Below are positions 54,926 through 64,000 of a stretch of 64,000 nucleotides of DNA, piece after piece. The stretch spans positions 154,367,339 to 154,431,338 of the forward strand of contig JBOZIK010000001.1 in the NCBI GenBank assembly GCA_051453625.1, in the 5' to 3' direction. How positions within the stretch are numbered: the stretch's first letter is position 1; each line of letters opens with the position of its first letter. Position numbers and translations under genes: made by a program. Below the pieces are notes generated by a model, which was not told the origin of the DNA, did no database searches, and saw only the letters and a list, made by a program, of their open reading frames with translations. This DNA is from Welwitschia mirabilis. Lineage: Eukaryota > Gnetophyta > Gnetopsida > Welwitschiales.

Positions 54926-56776
54926 TCGATCTTCTTTATTTATTTATTTCCAATATTTTCACATGATCATGCTACTTTCTGGATTTTAGTTTGTGTTTTG
55001 ACATGGTAACTTGTAAGTTCCTATCTTTTAACAACTTTTTATCTTATTATTGTTTGATAACATTAGCATACTTGACATCGTCATAATCATTTCCTACTTG
55101 AGTGGAACTTTATGAATTTTTACATTATATCATGCATCATTAATCAAGTGATTTTATGATTGTTTCTTTAGGACTTTGTTAAGTTAGCATTTAAGGTAAT
55201 AAAGCAATCTCCTTTATGTTTCTAGTTGTTTATTTTTATTTTTATTTTTCTTTAGTTATTTTATTAGATTTTCAAAGTCATCTCTTTATACCTTTTCTAC
55301 ATCATATTATGGACCTAATCATTTTTTGGTTTCTTGTTATGTTTTCTAAATGTTTTTTTTTTTTTTTTTTTTGGTAGGATTCCTTGATCCGATGAGTTCC
55401 TATTTTTCATGTGTTCAGGTACATTTGAGGCATTTTTTAGTAGTATTATTTTTCGCCTTGGTGCATGTTTCCTCTACTATCATTTTTCACTTCTTCATCA
55501 TGCAGTAAAATTTCAAGCCCGCTCTCTCCTTTCTATTACATTCCTACATTTTTGGGTTTTCTGACCTTTTTAAGTTTTATCTTCCTCTCCAAATCAGATA
55601 TTTTAGAGTCTATCATTCTTCTTAGTCATCTCCATGACAGAGGGGATGATACTTCCTTTCTACTTGGGGTACAATTTGGGATGTCTTGCTTTTCCTTGAG
55701 GGGGTAGGACACCTTTTTAGGTATCAATCTATTATGATCATCATAAGTTTTTAAATTCTGAACTTTCACAATTTAATTTTANNNNNNNNNNNNNNNNNNN
55801 NNNNNNNNNNNNNNNNNNNNNNNNNNNNNNNNNNNNNNNNNNNNNNNNNNNNNNNNNNNNNNNNNNNNNNNNNNNNNNNNNNNNNNNNNNNNNNNNNNNN
55901 NNNNNNNNNNNNNNNNNNNNNNNNNNNNNNNNNNNNNNNNNNNNNNNNNNNNNNNNNNNNNNNNNNNNNNNNNNNNNNNNNNNNNNNNNNNNNNNNNNNN
56001 NNNNNNNNNNNNNNNNNNNNNNNNNNNNNNNNNNNNNNNNNNNNNNNNNNNNNNNNNNNNNNNNNNNNNNNNNNNNNNNNNNNNNNNNNNNNNNNNNNNN
56101 NNNNNNNNNNNNNNNNNNNNNNNNNNNNNNNNNNNNNNNNNNNNNNNNNNNNNNNNNNNNNNNNNNNNNNNNNNNNNNNNNNNNNNNNNNNNNNNNNNNN
56201 NNNNNNNNNNNNNNNNNNNNNNNNNNNNNNNNNNNNNNNNNNNNNNNNNNNNNNNNNNNNNNNNNNNNNNNNNNNNNNNNNNNNNNNNNNNNNNNNNNNN
56301 NNNNNNNNNNNNNNNNNNNNNNNNNNNNTAATATACTTTATCATGCAGGATCCAGCAGCACTTACACATGGTTTTCTATAGTCATCTCCTTCTAATCATC
56401 TGAATTGTATTATGTTTATTGTTGTTCCTTGCCTTATTGATGATACTAATGTTTTCACCTAAATTGTGTGATATAGAAACTAGTTAAGCCTATCACAATG
56501 GTTTATTATCATTGTTCTATATTATGCATACACAGTTTCACTTTTATGAGCCATCCAGTTACACTTTATGATTTCTATATGTGTATTGCATTTATTTTAT
56601 AGTAAAATTCTTAAGTAAGAGGCTTAAAAATTTTTTGTAGTACTTGTATTAATTACCTATTGATGATATCTTTTTCTATGTACTCAATTTACATTTTTTA
56701 GGCATTGTTTTTATCTTAAACAAATTGGCTTATAATCTAGTTGATTGCTTACTTTGTTAGGGACTGATAAGGCTAA
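54926..56776 (+). other. G4 3' untranslated region with gap
   Basis: No env-like ORF seen. It contains a run of 20 T at 55353-55372, a palindromic motif copy at 55606-55650, and a 547-N gap at 55782-56328. Confidence 0.6.
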
Positions 56777-56787
56777 TTAGGGGGCTA
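56777..56787 (+). other. Polypurine tract of G4
   Basis: ttagggggcta directly before the LTR start tgttatgatg, the same terminal GGGGGCTA as in both G3 copies. Confidence 0.88.
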
Positions 56788-58142
56788 TGTTATGATGTCA
56801 ATTTGTGGGAATTTGATGTGTATTTGAAGTAACTTTTTAGGACATTCATACAGGTTTTGATGCAATACCAATAACTATGCATATTTAATAGGATGATTAG
56901 TAAAACATGTGATATCTAACATTTTTGGCAGTTTCTCAGGCTTGTTTTGATACTGCATAATTGGAAGAAGAACTTTACGATGCAAAGATTAATTTACCTT
57001 GGAGAAAAAAGTAATGGAAGACCATCATTTTCATCATCTTCCCCATGATACGTAGGATGACCAGACTGCTAAGCTGATAGTAGTACATGATGCACATGTT
57101 AACAGGTCATCGTTTACATACTCATCTAGATGATAGATAGGACATGGTGCTGACGGCAGCATATGGTACACTACCCAAGCTGTTAAGGTGGTGTCGTTCC
57201 CCCTATCATGGGGATGACAGATAGAATGACAACTATTTTTACATTGCAAAAATAAATTTCATTGTAAATGGGGCCAAATTGCTCATGTGATTCATTATGG
57301 TTTCTATTTTCCATCTTTAGGATTTTGCCTTTAAATTCCTCAATTAAAGATCTATAAATACGCTTCTCCTCCTTCATTTCCACCCCATCTTTTGTACTTG
57401 ATATGATTGTGATGAAAGCTTGAAGGCAAGAGGTTCATTCTATATTGCAGAAAGGAGTCTCCTTGGTGTTAGGCTGTGTTTCTATCATTGAGGTGCTATT
57501 GTTTTGATTTGTAAGTTGATTTTGTTTTGATTTCATTTGGATTAATACAATTTCCTCTTTCATTTNNNNNNNNNNNNNNNNNNTTATGATTTAAGTTGGT
57601 CTTAGTTAGTGATAAGCTTTGATTTATTTAGATCATAAGGATAACCTTTGTTAAGGTTAATCTTGATTAGTAGTAGTATGTTTGTACTGCTTTCCTATTT
57701 CTTTTATATTGCATTTCATGTTCTACTTAGATAGATCTCATAGTTTATATTAATTAAGAACTAGTAGATACTCTTCTTACTTGATATAAGTTATAGAGAA
57801 GTAGTCTTTATGATAGAAAAACTAAGATCTAAGTAGGATTTATTTCTATTCCCATTTCTATTTCCATTTCATTTGGATTTGCATTTCCATTTCCATTTAC
57901 TTGCATTTCATTTCTATCTAAACATTGCATTTACTTGTATTATTTCATTTCAGTTTTTATAAAGACAAAAAAAACTAAAAATACCTTGGCAAAATCAATT
58001 CTCTAACTCTAATCCTAGTGCCTTCGTTGGATTATGACATTTGGATAAACTCCCATCTATACTAGAGTGTGTTTTCTATAATTTACATGATTTATAGGTT
58101 TACCCAAAGGATTTCCAGATTGCATAAATTCACACCACAACA
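56788..58142 (+). repeat. 3' LTR of G4
   Basis: Pairs with 46129-47855; TG at the start, cacaaca at the end, TATA at 57353-57360, an 18-N gap at 57566-57583. The palindromic motif lies at about 57022-57070 and 57192-57235, in the same places as in the 5' LTR. Confidence 0.92.
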
Positions 58143-58147
58143 AATGC

Positions 58148-58700
58148 AAATATAATATCATTACTAAACATTGTAAATAATTAATATAAAATAGATATTT
58201 ATTCAGAATTACAATAGTTTTATCTTTCTTCTCTAATGAGCATATTGTACAAACTGAAGGCATCAAAAATCAGTCTTTTACCTTAATATTTTCATGAAAA
58301 TCCATTTTTAAATTGTCAAATATAATGGCATTTAAGCTATGACATGTTAGTCTAGTTATTTTACATTTAAAAATTTCTTAAAATATATAGATGAACAACT
58401 AAGGGAGATCAAAATCATCTATGCAAAGTAGATTGTTAATAGTACTGGGAGAATAAAAAAGAGAAGTACTTCTAACTTGTATTTTAAAATTACCTATAGA
58501 GTTATCAATTTCATGAATGTTCATATAAAACTCATTCACTACTAAATCTAGAATACTCTAATTCAGATGAATTATCATTATCATCTAAGATGTAAGAAAT
58601 ATGGTAATCCAATTCTTTTGATGCTTTTAAATGCTTAATGCTTTTGTTTATGGGATAATAGAATTTCTAATCCATGATTTCAACCTTCTCTCTACTAATT
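58148..58700 (-). pseudogene. C3 extra ORF after RNase H
   Basis: The minus strand reads LDLVVNEFYMNIHEIDN at about 58545-58495, the counterpart of the C2 segment at 39124-39157. The upstream part aligns at nucleotide level to C2 39240-39380 (atggtggagtttctcatcca against ataatagaatttctaatcca). Stops and frameshifts are present. Function is unknown. G4 interrupts it on the downstream side. Confidence 0.68.
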
Positions 58701-59600
58701 CATGGTAGAAATGAGGTTCATACCAAGGTACTTTAGTTCTTAGATAGTAAGCTTATCTCTAGTAAATCTAGAGGTCTTTCTTCTTAATTCTTAAGCTAAT
58801 AAATAGAATAAACTAAAACTCTAAAGAAATCTGATAAAAATACCAAAAAATATGTACCTATGAAAGATGTCCACATATTATTGCTTACTATAGAGACTTC
58901 TTCTAAAAAAAATGTCTAGCTAAAGAAATCTAAGAAAACAAGAGCTCTTGGGCATATTGATAGGAACACCTATTAGGTAGAGAAGTGAAAATAAGATTTA
59001 GTGATTCATTTCTTACTTAAAAATAGCCCCAAATCTAGGTTTTCATGAATTTTATTTTTAACATTATAGTATAAAATACATCTACACCTTGAAAGACATC
59101 TAAAATGTAAATAATAGATGTCTATAACTTAGAAAGACATCTACCAATTAAAATTTAAAATGTTACATAGAGGCATTAAAGACATATACTACTTCAAAAA
59201 AAAGCCAAAAAAAATATATTAGCTTATTTAAATGATGTTTGTCTTTCTTTATCAACTTTTGGAAGCTAAAACATCTACACCATGGAAGAAATTTTTATAT
59301 CTATAGATTGAGAGACATCTTTACTATTGACATCTATAACTATGAAAGATTTCCATTTTGAGTTCTTAAAAACTTTTATATTTTATACTAATGTCATTAT
59401 TATAAAATTTTAGTTTTAAAGATAAGATTGAAAGAAGTAAAATCTAATTCTATTAACAACAAAACTTCCTTTAAAAAAAAATCAAAATGTAACATAGAAT
59501 AAACTTCAAGTACCTATCACTATTATCTCAACACACAAAATATAACATAAGTAACATGCTAAGTTAAGGTTGAAAAAATATAACCTACTAATGTTTTTGA
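58701..59600 (-). other. C3 spacer between RNase H and the extra ORF
   Basis: Weakly similar to C2 39401-40141; includes agacatct/agatgtct copies between 59080 and 59350. No domain recognised. Confidence 0.5.
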
Positions 59601-59639
59601 TTGAAAACGAATCAATTCCCATTTACTAGTAGAGCTTGA

Positions 59640-59990
59640 AAAACCTTTCTTCATTCAATGGCTTAGTAAATACATCAACTAGTTAATCATCTATCTTTAC
59701 ATATTCTAATGCAATATCCCTATTTTATACATGTCTTGAAGGAATGATGTCTAATTTTAATGATCTTTACTCTAGAGTATTGAATAGGATTCTTGGATAT
59801 GTTGATTACACTCTTATTTTCATAATATATTGGATTGTTCTCCATTTTGAGTAAAAAATCCTTTAAGGTTTACATAATCTAGAGCACATGTGCATAATAA
59901 CTTCCAATAGCAATGTACTCAGCTTTAATAATTAAGAGAATAATTGAATCTACTTCTTGTTGCTCTATGAAACCAAGTATTATTCCACTA
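59640..59990 (-). pseudogene. C3 RNase H (Ty1/copia)
   Basis: The minus strand reads EQQEVDSIILLIIKAEYIAIG (family SKKQNSVALSTAEAEYIAAG), SYYAHVL, DFLLKMENNPIYYENKSVIN (family IPIYCDNTSAIN, with the catalytic Asp of CDN as Glu), then SKNPIQYSRVKIIKIRHHSF (family SKNPIQHSRTKHIEIRHHF), and a tail with several stops in place of the EDQLADIFTKPL block. The order is complete. Confidence 0.88.
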
Positions 59991-60429
59991 GGTATTAACC
60001 TTCACTTCTTCTTATCCTATTATCCCTAAAAACTACCTAATCTCCATTACAATATCTAATTAGTTTAAGATATGTGTCCTTTGATATCAAAGGGTCTAAT
60101 TAATAGTACCTTTTAAGTAATAAAATATTATTTTAATAGTAGTAAGATGTGACTCTTTAAGGTCACTTTAATAATGAGCACAAATACATGCACTCAATAA
60201 AATATCTAGTCCACTAGTAATAAGTTAAAGTAGACATAATCATACCTTTGTATAGCTTTTAATTGACCTTCTTACCATGTTCATCTTGTTTAATTTTATG
60301 TCTTAATTCATAGGTATGATTTTTGCCTTATAATCTTGTAACCCATATCTATATAATAAATTCTTAATATATCTAATTTTTGAATTAAACATACATTGTT
60401 TATATTACACAACTTGTAGATTTAAGAAG

Positions 60430-61075
60430 TTGCTCATTTCTTCTATGAGGCTTATTTTAAATTCTACCTACATGGTCTTTGTAAATGTCTTGCATAATAA
60501 TTTACTATAAGATAAAATATAATGGTAACTACATAAATTTGTATGATAGCAAATTCTTTACCATCCATTTTTATAAATAAGGTAACATCATATATACCTC
60601 TTTTAAACTAATTCTTTATTAAGTAACTTAAAATCCTTTTATACCAAGCTCTAAGAGCTTGTTTAAGTTTACAACGAGTATGTTTTCTCTTGTGAACATA
60701 ATATAAGTTATGATAATTAATAAAACCTATAGTTTAATTAACATATACCCCTTATTTTAGTACTACATTCAAGAAAACACTCTTAACATCCATCTAGTAG
60801 AGCTTAAATTCCTTGATACATGCAAAACATCTAAGCATTCTAATTGATTCTATGGATGCAACTAATGCAAAGGTCCCTTTGAAGTCAATCCCTTATTTTT
60901 TATTGTATCCTTTTACCATCAATCTTGCTTTATTTATAATGAAATTTACGTTTTCATCTATCTTACTTTTGAATATTCATTTTATTCCTATTACTAATCT
61001 ATATTATGGCCTTGGAATAACTTTCCAAACATCACATGTTTTGATCTAGTTCAATCCTTTTTACATAGTTATCAT
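60430..61075 (-). pseudogene. C3 reverse transcriptase (Ty1/copia)
   Basis: Minus strand from 61050: WKVIPRP, LVIGIK-stop-IFKSKIDENV (family VIGTKWVFRNKxDExG), NKARLMVKGYNKK, GIDFKGTFALVASIESIRML (family GIDYxETFAPVARLEAIRxL), CIKEFKLY, MDVKSVFL (family QMDVKSAFLNG). The active site at 60550-60521 reads AIIQIYVVTIIF, where the family has VQIYVDDIIF, so both catalytic Asp are gone. The part toward 60000 is more decayed. Confidence 0.88.
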
Positions 61076-61489
61076 CTAATGTTTATCAACTTCTACCTCA
61101 TTAAAGTTCTTGAGCTGTAGGTTATGAATCCACAAAACTTCTTAATACAACTTCTTGTTTGTACATTATCATATGAACTATCAATTATGTTCTAGTTGAG
61201 TAACCCTTTTTTAATCTAATCATTTGTTATGAGGTTTATTTTTTCTCTTTCTTCTCATCATCACTCTCTAGTTGTATAGGTGATTTGTCCATAGTAAGCT
61301 TTATAAGCATATAATCATCCTACATATAAATAGATGTTAAGTTAGTATCATTAATTTTCAAATTTATAGTTTGCTCTACCACTTGTGTCTCTTGTTGAAT
61401 ATGCAGTAGGCTTTACTAATCATTGAATATCCTAGAAACATGCCTTAATAAATCTTAGAATCAAATTTTATAAGATGATTATTTTTCAT

Positions 61490-61859
61490 TTGGAATAAAT
61501 AATTTTATACCAAAAACATGAAATTAGCTTACTAAAAGTTCTTATTGGACCACAACTCATATGGATTTTTAGAATTAAAATGTCTTATCAAAACTCTAGT
61601 TGAGATATAACAAGTTACATGAATGGATTCTGTTCAAAAATGATAAGAAACCTATTGATCATGCACTAATTTTTTTATCATCTCATTTAATACCTAATTC
61701 TTCCTTTTAACTACTCCATTTTGTTGTGGTATTCTTAAATTAAAAAATTAATGAAGTATGTCAAATTACTTACAAAGTCCCTAAACCTTGAATTCTTAAA
61801 TTATATACCATTGTCACTCATTATTATTTTAATCTTATAACCTTAATGATTTTATAACT
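61490..61859 (-). pseudogene. C3 integrase, interrupted by C4
   Basis: At 61830-61800 the minus strand gives IIMSDNGI (family IRSDNGGEF) followed by FKNSR, and at 61736-61711 RIPQQNGV (family TPQQNGVVER). The sequence then runs on toward RT. The rest of the core and the HHCC finger would lie beyond C4, outside the window. Confidence 0.85.
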
Positions 61860-63729
61860 TATTGATAAAATCTTAGTTTTAATGATTTCACTTTTCAAAT
61901 GTATCATGTCTAATTTGTAGAAAAGTAAAATTGGAGATCATTGAATTGAAAAAAGAATTGATTCAAGTCAAAACCTTAGGTTTTTATCACATAAATGTTT
62001 TAACTCAGATTTCATAATAGACAGACGCATTTTGACTCAAGATTTCTGCCCATGCAAAGATGTCTATGGAAAATACATTTACTATATTAAAAATGTCCAC
62101 ATTGAACTAGATTTCCTCATATAATAAAAGTTGTCTTTAATGTCAAAGATATCTATACTGAACCAGGGTGCTGAGATAAGGGAAAGATGTTTATACTACA
62201 ATTGTTAAGAGACATCTATAGAGTTAAAGACATCTATGTTGAATTAGATGATGTAATAGAGATAAATCATATTTTGATGATTTATCTATAATTTAGGAAA
62301 TCAAGAAAGTTTTACATATTTTTATATTCATGATTGCTAAGGGTCATAAAAATATTACTTTAAGTTTTATTGTATTTTAGGATAAAGACATCTTCTTAAC
62401 AAGAGATGTCTGCTATTTTAAAAATGTCTATATCAAAAATTTATAGGAAAAAAAGCTATTAAACAATCAAATTTAGATGTTTGTATCTATTACGCAATGA
62501 TTAAATGTTTTCAAATGGCGATCTCTCTAGGTCAAAGGTAAGAAAGACATCAAAATTATAAAGGCCATAAAGAGAGAATGAAAAAAATGTTACTGCATGA
62601 TGATTAATACTATACATAAAGCTTNNNNNNNNNNNNNNNNNNNNNNNNNNNNNNNNNNNNNNNNNNNNNNNNNNNNNNNNNNNNNNNNNNNNNNNNNNNN
62701 NNNNNNNNNNNNNNNNNNNNNNNNNNNNNNNNNNNNNNNNNNNNNNNNNNNNNNNNNNNNNNNNNNNNNNNNNNNNNNNNNNNNNNNNNNNNNNNNNNNN
62801 NNNNNNNNNNNNNNNNNNNNNNNNNNNNNNNNNNNNNNNNNNNNNNNNNNNNNNNNNNNNNNNNNNNNNNNNNNNNNNNNNNNNNNNNNNNNNNNNNNNN
62901 NNNNNNNNNNNNNNNNNNNNNNNNNNNNNNNNNNNNNNNNNNNNNNNNNNNNNNNNNNNNNNNNNNNNNNNNNNNNNNNNNNNNNNNNNNNNNNNNNNNN
63001 NNNNNNNNNNNNNNNNNNNNNNNNNNNNNNNNNNNNNNNNNNNNNNNNNNNNNNNNNNNNNNNNNNNNNNNNNNNNNNNNNNNNNNNNNNNNNNNNNNNN
63101 NNNNNNNNNNNNNNNNNNNNNNNNNNNNNNNNNNNNNNNNNNNNNNNNNNNNNNNNNNNNNNNNNNNNNNNAAAAAGGACTATCTAGTGAATACAGTGCT
63201 TGATTGTTAGCTCATATAATAGCTTCATTACTCTAATCTAAGATACTCATGGGTAATAACAACAAAGAAGAATGTAAGCATTTCATCAAAGTGACATCTT
63301 TTCAATATTGTTGTTTTTTCTGTTATTGATGTTATTGTTGTTATTATTGTTTTTTTTATTTTCATGCTTAGGATTTCTTACTAGGGTTTTTAAATTATAA
63401 AGTAATATTTGTATAAGTGTATTTATGTAAGTTCTTATGAGTACATTTATATTTTAGTTTATTGTAAATCTCAAAGAAAAAGAAAGTACTACATTACAAC
63501 AAGTATCTCAATTGCATGTAAAGTCAGTAGTGCTTCAAAACCACTATTTGGTAAGTTAAGAATACCAAGAGGTGTGAGATCAAGCTACCCTCTATGTGTG
63601 GACGTACGCAACCTAGGGAACCACACTAAAAATGGTAATATTTTATTGTGTAAATTTTAATTTATTTTCAATAGAGTTTTTATTTGGTATACCTCATTCA
63701 TCCCTCATCTCTAAGTTAAACAATTCTTA
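61860..63729 (+). repeat. 5' LTR of C4, with 547-N gap
   Basis: Begins tattgataaaatcttag (C2: tgttgataaaattatag), contains gattgctaagggtcata and agacatct copies as in C2, and ends ttaaacaattctta (C2 equivalent ttcaatgattctca). The gap is 62625-63171. Both termini have G-to-A or C-to-T changes. Confidence 0.85.
63301..63358 (+). repeat. Low-complexity gtt/att run in the C4 LTR
   Basis: Irregular ttgttgttattattg units; simple sequence. Confidence 0.7.
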
Positions 63730-63731
63730 AG

Positions 63732-63743
63732 TTATATTAAAGC
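63732..63743 (+). other. Primer-binding site of C4 (tRNA-iMet, decayed)
   Basis: ttatattaaagc against tggtatcagagc, all changes transitions except one, two bases from the LTR. Confidence 0.7.
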
Positions 63744-64000
63744 AAGTACTCACAAAAAGAAGTAACATCCTTAAGTAAACTATGGAAAGGGGATCATCCA
63801 TAAGACCTCTACTCTTTGATAGAATAAACTATGCCTATTAGAAGATGAGGATGTGAGTATACTTATAGTCTTATGAGTTTCAGATCTAGTAAATCATTGA
63901 AGATGGATACTTAGAATCTATAGAAACCATAATAGATATTGCATGAAACTTCATTACAGAAATTAAATCTAGAAGAGACTGGGAAGATGAAGAAAAGACA
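63744..64000 (+). pseudogene. C4 leader and first part of gag
   Basis: The leader aligns with the C2 leader (gaagatgaggatgtgagtat against the matching stretch near 41480). From 63910 the frame gives LESIETIIDIA, a stop, NFITEIKSRRDWEDEEKT, paralleling LEPTETIIDAIRNFI of C2. The window ends inside gag. Confidence 0.7.

Larger units (their letters stand above)
46129..58142 (+). mobile_element. G4: Athila-like Ty3/gypsy element with gag and full-length but decayed pol
   Basis: Exact target-site duplication aatgc at 46124-46128 and 58143-58147. LTRs 46129-47855 and 56788-58142, a tRNA-Asp-like primer site (47859-47876) and polypurine tract (56777-56787). Plus-strand order: gag, protease, linker, RT, RNase H, integrase, a 2.5 kb 3' region. 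At about 12 kb it has the size and layout of Athila elements; no env-like ORF was found in the 3' region. Gaps at 47311-47631, 50256-50355, 50627-50952, 51851-51950, 55782-56328 and 57566-57583. It sits in C3 between the extra ORF and the 3' LTR. Confidence 0.92.
43940..64000 (-). mobile_element. C3: SIRE-like Ty1/copia element, split by G4 and C4, 5' end outside the window
   Basis: The 3' LTR at 43940-45415, its polypurine tract, a 3' region to 46123, [G4], the extra ORF (58148-58700), RNase H (59640-59990), RT (60430-61075) and integrase (to 61859), all on the minus strand; then C4 interrupts. gag and the 5' LTR would follow beyond 64000. Among the copia elements here it keeps the most pol, but every domain has stops and the RT active site is lost. 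Confidence 0.85.
61860..64000 (+). mobile_element. C4: SIRE-like Ty1/copia element on the plus strand, continuing beyond the window
   Basis: A 5' LTR (61860-63729), a primer site and the start of gag, homologous to C2 read in the opposite direction. It lies within the C3 integrase, opposite in orientation. The other end and target duplication are outside the window. Confidence 0.85.

Noticed and set aside
55766-56369. Two minus-strand frames of about 195 codons
   Set aside because: They lie almost wholly in the 547-N gap.
62597-63187. 196-codon frame
   Set aside because: 547 of its bases are N.
1-64000. Host genes, tRNA, rRNA or microRNA precursors
   Set aside because: No protein frame outside element domains could be recognised, no cloverleaf or rRNA sequence was noticed, and the short hairpins found belong to element families.

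Overview
The window is plant nuclear DNA, very AT-rich and full of assembly gaps. It contains no host gene, rRNA, tRNA or CRISPR array that I can support. Nearly everything can be read as one stack of nested, decayed LTR retrotransposons. The families seen (Ty1/copia of SIRE type with an extra ORF after RNase H, Ty3/gypsy of Athila type with a tRNA-Asp-like primer site, and Ty3 chromovirus-like elements with an initiator-Met primer site) are plant lineages, and such stacks are typical of pericentromeric or other gene-poor heterochromatin. The species cannot be named from the sequence.

Element names used here: G1 is the oldest Ty3 element, on the minus strand; its pieces are scattered at about 1-1531, 11020-13298, 26069-27098 and 42987-43939. 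C1 (1537-11014, minus, SIRE-like copia) sits in the G1 pol. TG (5626-8413, minus, gag-only copia derivative) sits in the gag of C1. G2 (about 13299-26068, minus, Ty3 with 0.43 kb LTRs) sits about 30 bp downstream of the G1 primer-binding site. It contains a 27-bp minisatellite (18640-20204), itself split by a 1.3 kb solo-LTR-like insertion. C2 (27099-42986, minus, SIRE-like) sits in the G1 LTR and is itself split by G3 (30190-38987, minus, Athila-like). C3 (43940 to beyond the window, minus, SIRE-like) is split by G4 (46129-58142, plus, Athila-like and the most complete pol) and by C4 (from 61860, plus, SIRE-like).

The nesting rests on paired LTRs, primer-binding sites, polypurine tracts and target-site duplications (exact for TG, G3 and G4; one mismatch for C1 and C2), and on coding domains that resume on the far side of the insertions. 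All coding regions are broken by stops and frameshifts. The decay is dominated by C-to-T and G-to-A changes, as expected of methylated silent DNA: zinc-knuckle Cys became Tyr, and catalytic Asp pairs became DN, ND, VT or EY. No element here looks autonomous. C2 has gag joined straight to RNase H, G3 lacks RT-RH-IN, and TG has only gag.

The least ordinary signals are: a dispersed palindromic motif (GTCATCCCC with GGGGATGAC) found about 19 times and only in the Athila-like elements; a comparable AGATGTCT/AGACATCT motif through LTRs and spacers of the SIRE-like family; the 27-bp minisatellite with traces of TGACGTCA in its units; the duplicated 3' end of G3; a conserved block downstream of the pol in G3 and G4; and the gag-only element TG with its extra leader ORF.
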